A stretch of 64,000 nt of DNA, from assembly GCF_003696265.1 (NCBI RefSeq), contig NZ_RFFH01000001.1:992001-1056000 (forward strand), in the 5' to 3' direction. Source of the DNA: Nocardia stercoris. Its GTDB lineage: Bacteria > Actinomycetota > Actinomycetes > Mycobacteriales > Mycobacteriaceae. Below, piece by piece: positions 54,713 through 64,000 of this stretch (within the stretch, counting starts at the first letter, position 1; every line of letters starts with the position of its first letter). Made by a program: the position numbers and the translations under genes. The notes below the pieces were generated by a model, which was not told the origin of the DNA, did not search any database, and saw nothing but the letters and a program-made list of their open reading frames with translations.

Positions 54713-55558
54713 GTGGCCGACACCTCGACACTGATGTCCATCGGAAGCTTTTCCTCGCTCAGCAGGATCAGCGTCCGGATGCTGCGGCACTACGACGCCG
54801 CCGGAGTTCTCACCCCGGCGACGGTCGACAGTGTCAGCGGATACCGCTGGTACTCGCCGGATCAACTCGGCGCCGCCGGCCGGATCCGGCAGCTACGGGA
54901 CGTCGGCTTCGGCGTGTCCGCCATCGGAGCCCTGCTCGCCGTCCACGGCACACCCGCGTACGCCGCCGCGCTGCGATCGCAGCGCGCGGCACTCGTCGAC
55001 GAAGCCGCCGCGGCCAAGCACCGGCTGGCCCTGATCGAGCGCATGCTCGACCGAGACATCTGGGAGAACGACATGTCCGACATCGACATCCAACTCGTCG
55101 ACCTGCCCGCGCAGACGCTGGTGACCCTGCGCGGCACCCTGCCCGGCTACGCCGCCGAAGGGCAGCTCTGGGCGCGGTTCGTGCCCGAACTCCAGCGGCA
55201 GGGCATCACCGGGCACGGCCCCGGTGGCTGCATCGAGCACGACGGAGAATTCCGCGACGGCGAGGTCGAGGAATCGGTCTTCGTCGAGGTCCCGGCCGGC
55301 ACCGAGGCCGCCGCGCCGCTCACCGCGCTGCACTTCCCGGCCCGCCGGGCCGTATCGGCGACGGTGACCGGGCCGTTCGCCGAGGTCATTCCGCAGGCTC
55401 ACGAGCGGATCGCCCGCTTCGTGGCCGAGCACGGGCTGAAGCGGGACCGGATCGACGACGACCCGGCGACCCACCACTACAACGTCTACCTCAACGACCC
55501 GAGTCAGGTCGCGGAGTCGGAGACGAAGATCTCGGTGATCGTCCCGGTCGCGGGATAA
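54713..55558 (+). CDS. MerR-family regulator with GyrI-like effector domain (BmrR-like)
   Basis: A 281-residue regulator. The winged-helix start is SFSSLSRISVRMLRHYDAAG with YRWYSPDQLGAAGRIRQLRD. A short coiled coil leads to a C-terminal GyrI-like ligand domain (DIQLVDLPAQTLVTLRGTLP to DPATHHYNVYLNDPSQVAES). BmrR-type proteins sense cationic drugs. GTG 54713 is predicted from the promoter, and ATG 54734 is the alternative. No efflux pump is adjacent, so autoregulation and a distant target are likely. Confidence 0.9.
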   Translation: MADTSTLMSIGSFSSLSRISVRMLRHYDAAGVLTPATVDSVSGYRWYSPDQLGAAGRIRQLRDVGFGVSAIGALLAVHGTPAYAAALRSQRAALVDEAAAAKHRLALIERMLDRDIWENDMSDIDIQLVDLPAQTLVTLRGTLPGYAAEGQLWARFVPELQRQGITGHGPGGCIEHDGEFRDGEVEESVFVEVPAGTEAAAPLTALHFPARRAVSATVTGPFAEVIPQAHERIARFVAEHGLKRDRIDDDPATHHYNVYLNDPSQVAESETKISVIVPVAG

Positions 55559-55564
55559 CCCGAA

Positions 55565-55606
55565 AACGCATGGTGGCCACCCGAATTCGGGTGGCCACCA
55601 TGCGTT
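55565..55606. terminator. 42-bp perfect palindrome terminator
   Basis: Positions 55565-55585 are the exact reverse complement of 55586-55606, 21 bp in each arm with no spacer, centred on CCGAATTCGG. It fills the gap between the convergent merR and L,D-transpeptidase genes and can fold as a very stable hairpin on either strand. Confidence 0.85.
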
Positions 55607-55611
55607 CGCCG

Positions 55612-56835
55612 CTAGCTGCTCAGCGCGCTGCCCTGTTTCCAGTCGTCCCACGACAGCGTCCAGTCGCCGTTGTCCCAGACCTGCAGCGGCGGGCCGCCGG
55701 TGTTGTGGACCTCGACCACGTCGCCGGGGATCGACCAGTTGTAGAACCAGCTCGCGTTGTCCTGGTTCAGGTTCAGGCAGCCGTGCGAGGTGTTGTAGCT
55801 ACCCTGCGCACCCACCGTGCTGTCGAGTTCGTGCAGGTAGATGCCGTCGTTGCTGATCCGGGTGGCCCACGGGATGGCCTCCTTGTAGCCCAGCCGGGAA
55901 TTGACCGGCAGGCCGTAGGAGGACGAGTCCATGATCACCGGGTTGCCCTTGTCCATCACCGTGTAGGTGCCGGGCATGGTCCAGAAACTGAAGGTCTTGC
56001 CGGCGATCACCTCGGTGCCGCCGCGGCCCATCGAGGTCGGCATGGTGCGGACCAGCTGGCCGTTGTCGTACACCTCGACCTGGTGGGTGTTGTCGTCGGC
56101 GATGGCCACGTGCGCGTTGCCGATCTGGAACGAGACCTTCGAGTCCTCCTGGCCGTACATGCCCGGGCCGACCTCTGCGCCGAAGATGTTGGCGGCCGCG
56201 GTGATCTTGGTGCCCGGCGCCCAGTACTTCTCCGGGCGGAAGTGCGCGTTGCGGTCGTCCACCCAGTACCAGGACCCGCCCTGCGGCGGATCGGAGGTCA
56301 CCGCGAGCCGGCGCTCCGCGGCGGCCTTGTCGGCGATCGGCTCGTCGAAGTGCGCGACCACGACCGTGCCGACACCGTAGGTGCCGCCGTCGGCGATCAG
56401 CGACGTGCTGGTCAGCGTCAGGTAGGCCTTGGTCTGGTTGCGCGGGGTGATCGTGGTGAACGTCGTCGTCGACGGACCGGTCGTCCCGGTCAGCGACAGA
56501 CCCGACGCCTTCACCGTGTAGGTGTGCCCGTACCCGAGGGGCGCGGTGGGCTTCCACACCGTCTTGTCCGGGGTGAGGATGCCGTCGACCGACTTGCCCT
56601 GCTCGTTGGTCAGGGACACATCGGTGAGGATGCCATCGGACGTACTGACCTGGATCTTCCCGAGCGGGTCGACATCGGTGTTGCCGTCCCCGGGTGTCAC
56701 GGTGATGGTGGGGCCGGGCTTGGCGGCGACGGGTGCCGGGTGTGACGGAGCCTTCGACGACGAGCACGCCGCCATCGTCACCGCCAGGACGACGGACACC
56801 AACGCGACACCGAGACGGTGGCGACGACCTGACAT
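55612..56835 (-). CDS. lipoprotein L,D-transpeptidase
   Basis: A 407-residue peptidoglycan cross-linking enzyme that makes 3-3 links and is beta-lactam (carbapenem) sensitive in mycobacteria. The lipobox VTMAACSSS gives a lipidated Cys at about residue 22. Two immunoglobulin-like domains (about 40-250) precede the YkuD catalytic domain. Its motif reads LHELDSTVGAQGSYNTSHGC, then LNL, with catalytic Cys353. The domain order matches LdtMt2 and LdtMt1 relatives. ATG 56835 follows an AGGAGA ribosome site. Confidence 0.94.
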   Translation of the reverse strand: MSGRRHRLGVALVSVVLAVTMAACSSSKAPSHPAPVAAKPGPTITVTPGDGNTDVDPLGKIQVSTSDGILTDVSLTNEQGKSVDGILTPDKTVWKPTAPLGYGHTYTVKASGLSLTGTTGPSTTTFTTITPRNQTKAYLTLTSTSLIADGGTYGVGTVVVAHFDEPIADKAAAERRLAVTSDPPQGGSWYWVDDRNAHFRPEKYWAPGTKITAAANIFGAEVGPGMYGQEDSKVSFQIGNAHVAIADDNTHQVEVYDNGQLVRTMPTSMGRGGTEVIAGKTFSFWTMPGTYTVMDKGNPVIMDSSSYGLPVNSRLGYKEAIPWATRISNDGIYLHELDSTVGAQGSYNTSHGCLNLNQDNASWFYNWSIPGDVVEVHNTGGPPLQVWDNGDWTLSWDDWKQGSALSS

Positions 56836-57000
56836 CTTCTCCTGCGCTTCCCCTCGTGTACGGCCGGTTGTGATCGGCCGCACACCATTCGACACGTGAT
56901 TCGAAGTCAGTCTACGGCGCGTTTGGGCCATCCGGCATTCGAGGTACACCGCCCGCCCACGCGAGCGAACGACAATGCCGCCGTTTTCGTTGCTTGCCGG

Positions 57001-57006
57001 TAGCCT
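57001..57006 (+). promoter_or_regulatory. -10 element before smc
   Basis: TAGCCT lies nine bases before the smc GTG at 57015, which would give a leader of two bases or fewer. It supports the GTG over an earlier frame opening at 56994. Confidence 0.4.
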
Positions 57007-57014
57007 GGCCGACT

Positions 57015-60000
57015 GTGCACCTGAAGAGCCTGACGTTGAAGGGGTTCAAGTCCTTCGCGTCCGCGACCACGCTCCGGTTCGAGCCGGGGATCACCTGTGT
57101 CGTGGGTCCCAATGGCTCGGGTAAGTCGAACGTGCTCGACGCGCTGACCTGGGTGATGGGTGAGCAGGGCGCGAAAGCCCTGCGTGGCGGCAAGATGCAG
57201 GACGTCATCTTCGCCGGGACCTCCGGCCGGGCGCCGCTGGGGCGCGCCGAGGTCACCCTCACCATCGACAACTCCGACGGCGCGCTGCCCATCGACTACG
57301 CGGAGGTGTCGATCACCCGTCGCCTGTTCCGCGACGGCGCCGGTGAATACGAGATCAACGGCAGCACCTGCCGGCTGATGGACGTCCAGGAACTGCTGTC
57401 GGACTCCGGAATCGGCCGCGAGATGCACGTGATCGTCGGCCAGGGACAGCTTTCGGCAATTCTGGAATCGCGGCCGGAGGACCGCCGCGCCTTCATCGAG
57501 GAGGCGGCGGGCGTGCTCAAGCACCGGCGCCGCAAGGAGAAGGCGGTCCGCAAGCTCGAGGCCATGCAGGCCAATCTCGCCCGGCTCAACGACCTGACCT
57601 CCGAATTGCGCCGGCAGCTCAAGCCGCTGGGCCGGCAGGCCGAGGTGGCCCGCCGGGCGGCCACGGTGCAGGCCGAACTGCGCGATGCCCGCCTCCGGCT
57701 CGCGGCCGACGACCTGGTCGCCCGCCGCCGCGACCTGGAGAGTCAGCAGAGCAAGGAGGCCTACGCCCGCGAACAGCAGGTCACCGTGCAGGCGGAGCTG
57801 GACGCGGCCAATGCCGCACTCGCGCACCAGGAATACGAGCTCTCCCGGCTGAACCCGGGGGCCGAGGCGGCCGCCCAGACCTGGTTCCAGCTCTCGGCGC
57901 TGGTGGAACGGGTCAACGCCACGATCCGGATCGCGCAGGACCGCGCCCGCAACCTCGCCGTCGTGCAGCAGGTCGGTTCCGGCCGCGACCCCGAACAGCT
58001 CGAGGCCGAGGCCGACCGGGTGCAGGCCGAGGAGGCCGAACTGCTCGAGGCGGTCGAAATCGCCACGGAGACACTGGAATCCGCGCGTGACATGTTGCAC
58101 GAGCGGGAGCAGGCCGCCCGGGCCGCAGAGCAGGCGCATCTGGCCGCGGTACGGGCCATCGCCGACCGCCGCGAGGGCATGGCGCGGCTGGCCGGACAGG
58201 TCGACACGCTGCGCAGCCGCGCGCAGTCCGCCGACACCGAGATCGCCCGGATGTCGGCCGGACTCACCGAGTCCCGGCGCCGCGGCGCCGAGGCCGACGC
58301 CGAATTCGAGTCGGTGCAGGGCGAACTCGATGAACTCGAGGCCGCCGAGGAGAGCCTGGACACCGCCTACGAGCACGCCGCCTCCGCGCTGGAGCAGGCC
58401 GAGGCCCGGGTGGCCGAGCTGCGTGCGGCCGACCGCGAGGCCAGCAAGAAGGTGGCCTCGCTGTCCGCTCGCATCGAGGCATTGGCCATGGGCGCGGTGC
58501 GCAAGGACGGCGGCGCCTGGCTCGCCGAGCACGCGACCGCCGGTCTGCTCGGCCCGCTGTCGGGAGAGTTGAAGGTACACAACGGTTTCGAGGTCGCGGT
58601 GGCCGCCGCGCTGGGACCGCTGGCGGACGCGGTGACCGCGGAGTCGGCGGCGTCGGCCCGGTCGGCGGTGCAGGCGCTCAAGGACGGCGACGGCGGGCGC
58701 GCGGCGCTGGTGTTCGGCTCCACGCCGGGCGCCGCCCGCGACGCCGGTCCCGCGCCGGCCGGATCGCAGTGGTTGCGGGAGGTGCTGGACTGTCCCGCCG
58801 ACCTGCGCGGCGCCCTCGACGCGCTCGCCGCCGGCACCGTGGTGGTCGCCGATCTCGAAGCGGCGCACCAGGTTCTGGCCACCGGGCCGCACCTGCGGGT
58901 GGTGACCCGCCAGGGTGATCTGGCCGGGACCGGCTGGGTACTGGGCGGCTCCGATCGGGTGCCCAGCCGGCTGGAGATCCAAGCCGATATCGACGCCGCC
59001 ACAGTCGAATTGGAGTCCTGGCAGCGGCAGGCCGCGGAGTTCGAGGCCGCGCTGTCGGGTGCGGTCGCCGAGCAGGCCGACCGCAAGGAGGCCGCCGACC
59101 ACGCGCTGCTGGCCCTGCACGAATCCGACCAGTCGCTGCTCGGCATCTACGACCGCCTGGGCCGGCTCGGCGAAACCGCCCGCCGCGCGCACACCGAGGC
59201 CGAACGCCTCGCCGAACAGCGGACCGAGGCCGAAGCCGCCCGGACCACCATGCTGGAACAGCTGGCCGAACTCGAGGACCGCCTCGCCCATGCGGAATCG
59301 CTGCAGTCCCAGCAGGATTCGCATGCCGACGCCGGAACCGAGACCGCCGGGCAGCAGCGGGAGGACGCCGCCGCCGCGCTCGCCGAGGCGCGCGCCGTGG
59401 AGGTCGAGGCCCGGCTGGCCGTCCGCACCGCCGAGGAACGCGCGGAATCGGTTCGCGGCAAAGCAGATTCGCTGCGCCGCGCCGCCCGCGCGGAACGGGA
59501 GAACCGGGCCCGCGCGGAACGCGCGCAGAGCGCCCGCCGGCTCGCCGCCGAGGTCGCCGCCACCGTCGCCGAATCGGCGACACAGGTGGCCGCCGAGCTG
59601 GAAACCCTGGTGGCGCAGGCGGCTTCGCGCCGCGACGAACTCGTGCGCCGCCGCACCGACGTCGCCGCCGCCGTCGAACAGGTCAAGGAACGCAGCCGGG
59701 CACTGACCGCCCAGCTCGCCCAGCTCACCGACGCCGTGCATCGCGACGAGGTCGCCCGCGCGGAGGCGAAACTGCGGATCGAACAGCTGGAGAGCACCAT
59801 CTCCGACCAGTTCGGAATCGCGCTCGACGACCTGATCAGCGAATACGGCCCGGACGTCCCCATGCCGCCGTCGGCGCAGGAACTCGCCGAATACGAGCAG
59901 GCCCGCGAACGTGGCGAGCAGGTCACCGAACCGCAGCCGATGCCCTACGACCGGCCCACCCAGGAGCGGCGAGCCAAGCGCGCCGAGAAGGACATCGCCA

Positions 60001-60623
60001 CCCTCGGCAAGGTGAATCCCCTTGCGCTGGAAGAGTTCGCGGCCCTCGAGGAGCGCTACAACTTCCTGGCCACCCAGCTCGAGGACGTGAAGAAGGCCCG
60101 CCAGGACCTGCTGGACGTGGTGGCCGAGGTCGACGCCCGGATCCTGCAGGTGTTCACCGAGGCCTACGAGGATGTGGCGCGTGAGTTCGTGCAGGTGTTC
60201 ACCACGCTGTTCCCCGGCGGCGAGGGGCGGCTCGTGCTCACCGACCCCGCCGACATGCTGACCACCGGCGTCGAGGTCGAGGCCCGGCCGCCGGGCAAGA
60301 AGGTGAAGCGGCTCTCGCTGCTCTCAGGTGGCGAGAAGTCGCTGACCGCGGTTGCCTTGCTGGTGGCCATCTTCCGTGCCCGCCCGTCCCCGTTCTACGT
60401 GATGGACGAGGTGGAGGCGGCGTTGGACGACACCAACCTGCGCCGGCTGATCAGCCTGTTCGAGCAGCTGCGGGAGAAGTCCCAGCTGATCGTCATCACC
60501 CACCAGAAGCCGACCATGGAGATCGCCGACGCGCTCTACGGCGTCAGCATGCGGGGCGACGGGATCACCCAGGTGATCTCGCAGCGGCTGCGCGGGGAGA
60601 ACCTGGTCGGCGCGCAAGCCTGA
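57015..60623 (+). CDS. smc: chromosome segregation protein SMC
   Basis: A 1202-residue condensin subunit. It has Walker [10 protein letters not shown] near residue 32, long coiled coils with a hinge at about residues 500-665, the signature [14 protein letters not shown] and Walker [14 protein letters not shown] near the C-terminus. The start [20 protein letters not shown] matches the family, so GTG 57015 is chosen. In mycobacteria it follows acyP and precedes ftsY. In this genome acyP is 16 kb upstream and ftsY is not in the window. Confidence 0.97.
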   Translation: MHLKSLTLKGFKSFASATTLRFEPGITCVVGPNGSGKSNVLDALTWVMGEQGAKALRGGKMQDVIFAGTSGRAPLGRAEVTLTIDNSDGALPIDYAEVSITRRLFRDGAGEYEINGSTCRLMDVQELLSDSGIGREMHVIVGQGQLSAILESRPEDRRAFIEEAAGVLKHRRRKEKAVRKLEAMQANLARLNDLTSELRRQLKPLGRQAEVARRAATVQAELRDARLRLAADDLVARRRDLESQQSKEAYAREQQVTVQAELDAANAALAHQEYELSRLNPGAEAAAQTWFQLSALVERVNATIRIAQDRARNLAVVQQVGSGRDPEQLEAEADRVQAEEAELLEAVEIATETLESARDMLHEREQAARAAEQAHLAAVRAIADRREGMARLAGQVDTLRSRAQSADTEIARMSAGLTESRRRGAEADAEFESVQGELDELEAAEESLDTAYEHAASALEQAEARVAELRAADREASKKVASLSARIEALAMGAVRKDGGAWLAEHATAGLLGPLSGELKVHNGFEVAVAAALGPLADAVTAESAASARSAVQALKDGDGGRAALVFGSTPGAARDAGPAPAGSQWLREVLDCPADLRGALDALAAGTVVVADLEAAHQVLATGPHLRVVTRQGDLAGTGWVLGGSDRVPSRLEIQADIDAATVELESWQRQAAEFEAALSGAVAEQADRKEAADHALLALHESDQSLLGIYDRLGRLGETARRAHTEAERLAEQRTEAEAARTTMLEQLAELEDRLAHAESLQSQQDSHADAGTETAGQQREDAAAALAEARAVEVEARLAVRTAEERAESVRGKADSLRRAARAERENRARAERAQSARRLAAEVAATVAESATQVAAELETLVAQAASRRDELVRRRTDVAAAVEQVKERSRALTAQLAQLTDAVHRDEVARAEAKLRIEQLESTISDQFGIALDDLISEYGPDVPMPPSAQELAEYEQARERGEQVTEPQPMPYDRPTQERRAKRAEKDIATLGKVNPLALEEFAALEERYNFLATQLEDVKKARQDLLDVVAEVDARILQVFTEAYEDVAREFVQVFTTLFPGGEGRLVLTDPADMLTTGVEVEARPPGKKVKRLSLLSGGEKSLTAVALLVAIFRARPSPFYVMDEVEAALDDTNLRRLISLFEQLREKSQLIVITHQKPTMEIADALYGVSMRGDGITQVISQRLRGENLVGAQA

Positions 60624-60650
60624 GCCGGTCCGTTCGGTTCGGGCACGTGC

Positions 60651-60656
60651 TACGGT
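60651..60656 (+). promoter_or_regulatory. -10 element of a leaderless transcript
   Basis: TACGGT ends seven bases before ATG 60663 of the small membrane protein gene, with transcription predicted on the start codon. It is identical to the ddl and thiL hexamers. Confidence 0.55.
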
Positions 60657-60662
60657 CCGGCC

Positions 60663-61064
60663 ATGGCATACGGTGCTCCGGGGCAGTATCCAGGGGGCGG
60701 GGCGAATCCTGACGGCGCGCCGCGGAAACCGTCCACCACCGATGTCGTGGTGGCGGCCGTGCTGCTCGTGGTCGCCTGGGCGGGCACGCTGGGCGCCGGG
60801 GTCGCCGGACTGTTCGTCTTCGCCTTCGCCGACTACTGCCCACCCGAAACCTGTAGTACCGACCGGGCTTTCGGTCGCCTGCTGGTCGCGGCGGGAGTGG
60901 TCGGGGTGCTGCTGGTGGGCGGTACCGCGGGGGTGGTCGTACAGGGGGTCCGGCGGCGTCGCGCCTGGCCGATTGCCGCGATCGTGTTGGCCGGTTGCGT
61001 GGTGGGCTGCGTGGCCGGCCTGGTCGGCGCGGCGTCCGCGCTGGGTTTCGGTTCGGCGTCCTGA
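60663..61064 (+). CDS. small membrane protein of unknown function
   Basis: A 133-residue protein with a Gly/Pro N-terminus (MAYGAPGQYPGGGANPDG) and three hydrophobic helices (VVVAAVLLVVAWAGTLGAGV, LLVAAGVVGVLLVGGTAGVV, WPIAAIVLAGCVVGCVAGLV). An outward loop with two cysteines (YCPPETCSTD) lies between the first two. The layout recalls actinobacterial DUF6264-like proteins, but I cannot place it confidently. It ends one base before the convergent protease gene. Confidence 0.75.
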   Translation: MAYGAPGQYPGGGANPDGAPRKPSTTDVVVAAVLLVVAWAGTLGAGVAGLFVFAFADYCPPETCSTDRAFGRLLVAAGVVGVLLVGGTAGVVVQGVRRRRAWPIAAIVLAGCVVGCVAGLVGAASALGFGSAS

Positions 61065-61065
61065 C

Positions 61066-62406
61066 TCACCGGGTCGGCATCGGGCCCTTGCAGGCGTCGG
61101 CGCCGTCGGTCAGACCGGCCCGGTAGGCCTCGACGCGGGTGTAGCCCGAGCCCTGGCGATCGGTGTCGCCGTTGCCGCGGAAGGTGAGCAGCGCGGTCAG
61201 TGCCTTGTCGAGGTCGCCGGGCGACATGCGCAGTGTGCTGCGCGGGCGGTTCTCCAGCAGCACGCTGGCGGCCCAGGCGCCGGCGTAGCAGTCGCCGCGC
61301 AGCGAGGCGGTGCGATCGTCAGAGGTGTCGCCGTCGCGGGCGTTGACGGCCAGGCCGTACTGCGTCGCGAGCAGCGTGGCGACCGCGAAATCGCCTCCCT
61401 CGGTGTAGAACTCGGGCATCGCGCCGGTGGCGTCGTAGCCGATGTAGTTGTCGGGGACGCAGTAGAACAGGCTGTAACCGGTGGTCGGGGCGCCACCGCA
61501 GGCCGGGGCGTCGTGGGCGTCGAATCCGCGCAACTGCCGCACCGGGGTCCACGGTGTGCCGGTCAGTTCCGGATAGACCGCGTGCCAATAGTCCTCGAGG
61601 TCGGCGGGCGCCAGCTGCAGCACCTGGTCGTACGGGGCGTTACCCCCCTCGGCGGCGTCCTGCTGGGAGCGGAACGGTAGCTCGACGACGCCGGGGGAGC
61701 CGTCGCGGTAGTCCTTGCACGCGCCCGGGCCGCCGTCGAAACCGGTCTGGAAGGAGTTCACCCGGTCGAATCCGCTGCCGTGCGCGGACGGATCGGTGCG
61801 GTCGGTACCGGGTTCGTCGCGCAGGGACAGGAAGCCGGCCAACGCGTTGTCCAGGTCGCCGGGTTGCAGGTGGAACACGCTGTCGCCGGCGGCCACGTGC
61901 GCGGCCCAGGCACCGGCGAAGCAGTCGGCCTGGATCTCGCGGGTCACGGTGATGCCCTGGAAATGCGCGCGGGCCTGGACCGCGTGTCCCCATTCGTGGG
62001 CGAGCACCACCGGGACGACGAAATCGCCGAACTTCCGGCGCAGGTCCGGGAGCAGGCCCGCCACGTCCCAGGCCACGTCGTCGGAGTCCGCGCAGTAGAA
62101 GGCGTTGCCGGCGATGTCGGCCGCCGACTTCGCGCACGGCGGCAACGGTCCGGTCGATGGGTCGACGGCGTAGAAACCGCCCTCGACCGGGGTGTACGGC
62201 CGGCCGTACACCGCCGGGAACTGCTCGGACCAGTAATGCTGCAGATCGTCGATGGCCTGCGCGGCGATCACGTTGACCGGGTCGTGCGGGTCGCCGTGGA
62301 CGGTCGCGGGGGTGGTGCGCTGCGCCGGTCCGCCGATATGCGCCGAGCACGCCGCAGCGGCCAGGACGAGGGTCACGACAGCGGCGGCACGGCAGGTCCG
62401 GTGCAT
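61066..62406 (-). CDS. lipoprotein neutral zinc metallopeptidase
   Basis: A 446-residue exported protease-family protein. The lipobox LVLAAAACSAH gives a lipidated Cys at 20. The first half has the zinc motif LAHEWGHAVQARA and EIQADCFAGAWAAHV, where the downstream Glu is the third ligand. The second half repeats the same fold (DLEDYWHAVYPELTGTPWTP, LRGDCYAGAWAASV), but its motif ATQYGLAVNARDGD lacks HEXXH, so it appears inactive. ATG 62406 is taken. An LpqN-type lipoprotein is divergent 160 bp away. The substrate is unknown. Confidence 0.86.
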   Translation of the reverse strand: MHRTCRAAAVVTLVLAAAACSAHIGGPAQRTTPATVHGDPHDPVNVIAAQAIDDLQHYWSEQFPAVYGRPYTPVEGGFYAVDPSTGPLPPCAKSAADIAGNAFYCADSDDVAWDVAGLLPDLRRKFGDFVVPVVLAHEWGHAVQARAHFQGITVTREIQADCFAGAWAAHVAAGDSVFHLQPGDLDNALAGFLSLRDEPGTDRTDPSAHGSGFDRVNSFQTGFDGGPGACKDYRDGSPGVVELPFRSQQDAAEGGNAPYDQVLQLAPADLEDYWHAVYPELTGTPWTPVRQLRGFDAHDAPACGGAPTTGYSLFYCVPDNYIGYDATGAMPEFYTEGGDFAVATLLATQYGLAVNARDGDTSDDRTASLRGDCYAGAWAASVLLENRPRSTLRMSPGDLDKALTALLTFRGNGDTDRQGSGYTRVEAYRAGLTDGADACKGPMPTR

Positions 62407-62566
62407 AGCCGAAATGTAGCTCGAAGGGCTCGGAAGGGGTGTGGCGGCGAGCCGCGCGCTCGCTCCGAATCCGGTTCCAATCGATTCGCAATCACCGGTG
62501 GTTATGGTCGCGACTCCGTCATCGGAGTAGTTCGCGGTTGTGTCGTCGAGTCCCGAGGAGGTAGTC

Positions 62567-63295
62567 ATGCAGTACGCGCAGAAAATGCCCGCAGTGGTCG
62601 CCGCCGCGGCGGCCGTGACGGCCCTGGCGGTGTCCGGCTGCAGCAGCAACAGCAACACCAAGGACCACGCGGCCAGCGTGTCGTCGGTCGCGGCGCACGC
62701 GAGCCCGTCGAGTGCGGCGAGCGGGCCGAACAAATTGGCGCCGCCGTCGATGCCCGATTCGTCGGGCCCGAACTACACGATCGCCGACTACATCCGTGAC
62801 CAGCACATCACCGAGATCCCGGTGCACAACGGGGACGCCGGGGTGCCGTCGGTGCGCCTACCCATGCCGGCGGGCTGGCAGGACGCGGGACCCGACACCC
62901 CCGACTACGCGACCGACGCCATCACCTACACCGGCCCCGAGGCCCAGAACTCGAACTACACGCCGAATATCGTGCTGCTGATGTCGCAGCTGCAGGGCCA
63001 GGTGGATCCGCAGCAGATCATCGGCAACGCCGGCGGTGAGATGAAGAATCTGCCCGGCTTCAGCGAGATCGGCCAGGGAGCGGTGACCCAGGTATCCGGA
63101 TATCCGGCCTATCGGATCGCGGGCACCTACGACCTGGAGGGCCTGCCGGCGGTGACGGCGCAGGAGACCATCGTCATTCCCGGGGCAGGTGGGCTGTACG
63201 TGATGCAGCTGAACGCGACCGGAAACGAGAACCAGGCCGACGTGCTGCAGGCCGCCATCCACACCATCGACGACCAGATTCGCATTACACCCTGA
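62567..63295 (+). CDS. LpqN/LpqT-family lipoprotein
   Basis: A 242-residue lipoprotein. The signal and lipobox read VTALAVSGCSSNSN, and a Ser/Ala linker of about 40 residues follows. The domain shows TIADYIRDQHITEIPVHNGD, RLPMPAGWQDAGPDTPDYAT, and VTAQETIVIPGAGGLYVMQL, which are hallmarks of mycobacterial LpqN/LpqT. A GAGGAGG ribosome site sits five bases before ATG 62567. LpqN binds host CBL in tuberculosis infection. That does not transfer by itself to this organism. It is followed by a second lipoprotein gene 15 bp on. Confidence 0.88.
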   Translation: MQYAQKMPAVVAAAAAVTALAVSGCSSNSNTKDHAASVSSVAAHASPSSAASGPNKLAPPSMPDSSGPNYTIADYIRDQHITEIPVHNGDAGVPSVRLPMPAGWQDAGPDTPDYATDAITYTGPEAQNSNYTPNIVLLMSQLQGQVDPQQIIGNAGGEMKNLPGFSEIGQGAVTQVSGYPAYRIAGTYDLEGLPAVTAQETIVIPGAGGLYVMQLNATGNENQADVLQAAIHTIDDQIRITP

Positions 63296-63310
63296 GGAAA
63301 GAACGGACAG

Positions 63311-63631
63311 ATGAGAATGATTCGAATTGTCACCGCAATCGCCGCCGCCGCGTCGGTGGTAGCCCTGGCCGGGTGTTCGGTCTCCGTCGGCGGTAAATCG
63401 GTGGACAAGAACGACGTCGCGAACGAGATCAGCCAGAAATTGACCGAGCAGGTCGGTAAGCAGCCCGACAAGGTGGAATGCCCCGGCAACCTGCCGGCCA
63501 AAGTGGGCGCGACCCTGGTGTGCACGTTGACCGACGGCACGACCCAGTACGACGTCCACGTCGACGTCACCGGTGTCGACGGCGACAAGGCGCTGTTCGA
63601 CATCAAGGTGGACGACAACCCGAAGAGCTGA
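63311..63631 (+). CDS. DUF4333 lipoprotein
   Basis: A 106-residue lipoprotein. The lipobox is VALAGCSVSVG and the mature domain is KNDVANEISQKLTEQVGKQP, VECPGNLPAKVGATLVCTLT, DGTTQYDVHVDVTGVDGDKA. The Cys pair and the KVGATLVCTLTDG string fit DUF4333, common in Corynebacteriales. It follows the LpqN-like gene by 15 bp, with no promoter visible between, so they are probably co-transcribed. Confidence 0.88.
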   Translation: MRMIRIVTAIAAAASVVALAGCSVSVGGKSVDKNDVANEISQKLTEQVGKQPDKVECPGNLPAKVGATLVCTLTDGTTQYDVHVDVTGVDGDKALFDIKVDDNPKS

Positions 63632-63653
63632 CCCACTCGAGGGAGGACCTCCG

Positions 63654-64000
63654 ATGTTGTGGCAGCGTGAGCAGACCCGGTGCCTGGTGACCCCCGACAC
63701 GGTCCGGCCGGGCGACGCGATCACGGTGCGGTTTTCCGCCGACAAGCCGGTCGACAAGGTGGTCGCGGCGCGAGTGGAGTTGGGTTACACCAACTTCTAC
63801 AGCTACCGCTGGGCCGGCCGGGCCGACGCGGCGGCGGCCGCCGTCACCGACACGCTCTCGATGCTGGGCGAGGTCGGCACCAATTACGGCGCGGAACGGT
63901 CCACCTCGGACCGGGTTTCGGTGCAGACGGTCCCGATCGAGTTGTCCGACGGCGTATTCCGGACGGCGGAGGTCCACTTCCGGGTGCCCTCCTGGGCGCC
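63654..64000 (+). CDS. arrestin-like beta-rich protein, partial (3' end outside window)
   Basis: ATG 63654 follows a GGGAGG ribosome site and opens a frame that reads to the window edge (115 codons): MLWQREQTRCLVTPDTVRPG, DKVVAARVELGYTNFYSYRW and RTAEVHFRVPSWA. The alternating hydrophobic strands and the terminal RVPSWA turn recall arrestin/Spo0M-type folds. That is only a fold-level impression, and no function can be given. No signal peptide is visible. It follows DUF4333 by 22 bp. Confidence 0.6.
   Translation, partial: MLWQREQTRCLVTPDTVRPGDAITVRFSADKPVDKVVAARVELGYTNFYSYRWAGRADAAAAAVTDTLSMLGEVGTNYGAERSTSDRVSVQTVPIELSDGVFRTAEVHFRVPSWA

Noticed and set aside
56994..57014. Earlier start for smc
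   Set aside because: It would add seven non-conserved residues and place the -10 hexamer inside the coding region.

Overview
The window is very GC-rich, with GTG starts, actinobacterial gene families and gene order that closely follows Mycobacterium tuberculosis around ppk-fbiD-gpsA-ddl-thiL-ung, recG-pyc-rsmD-coaD and sepIVA-rnc-smc. Together with the many secreted and lipoprotein families typical of the Corynebacteriales, this points to a Nocardia-like chromosome. This is inferred from protein and synteny resemblance, not from a search. No tRNA, rRNA, CRISPR array, insertion sequence or prophage was found. Most of the DNA is vertically inherited backbone with small accessory modules set into it.

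Layout. 1-8.8 kb: polyphosphate, F420, glycerolipid and cell-wall genes (mutT1, ppk, fbiD, gpsA, ddl), small conserved unknowns (DUF6191, DUF488, DUF3515), thiL and ung. 8.8-11.5 kb: accessory genes, comprising a small secreted protein, an AraC regulator divergent from an NmrA-like reductase, and an acetyltransferase. 11.5-21.7 kb: rpmB, a DAK-type fatty-acid-kinase-like protein, recG, a RamB/PrpR regulator divergent from pyruvate carboxylase, and rsmD. 21.8-25.5 kb: a secreted tyrosine phosphatase divergent from a TetR gene, coaD, a DUF559-like protein and GtrA. 25.8-28.3 kb: sepIVA, yceD, rpmF and rnc. 28.4-32.4 kb: an accessory block (fatty acid hydroxylase/FadR, and LysR divergent from a DMT exporter and a reductase). 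This block separates rnc from mutM, which lies inverted.

33.5-40.8 kb: a RibD/DHFR-like reductase, an HhH-PHP protein, an MFS transporter with an acidic repeat tail, and a tightly packed minus-strand run osmC-acyP-(YjfM/DUF1190-like)-(YgiC/YjfC ATP-grasp)-DUF350. 40.9-49.4 kb: a complete potassium system, kdpDE divergent from kdpFABC, with an extra tiny membrane peptide before kdpF and an unusually long KdpC. 49.6-56.8 kb: trmO, an AAA ATPase with a nuclease-like C-terminus, a GyrI-like protein, a secreted beta-rich protein, three regulators (TetR, MarR, MerR) and a lipoprotein L,D-transpeptidase. 57-64 kb: smc, a small membrane protein, a lipoprotein zinc protease, LpqN-like and DUF4333 lipoproteins and the start of an arrestin-like gene.

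Regulatory DNA is unusually readable. Several divergent regulator pairs carry a clear dyad or direct repeat. Convergent pairs are often closed by long perfect hairpins, including a 42-bp uninterrupted palindrome. Many housekeeping genes have a TANNNT hexamer placed so that transcription would begin on or next to the start codon, as in leaderless mycobacterial transcripts.
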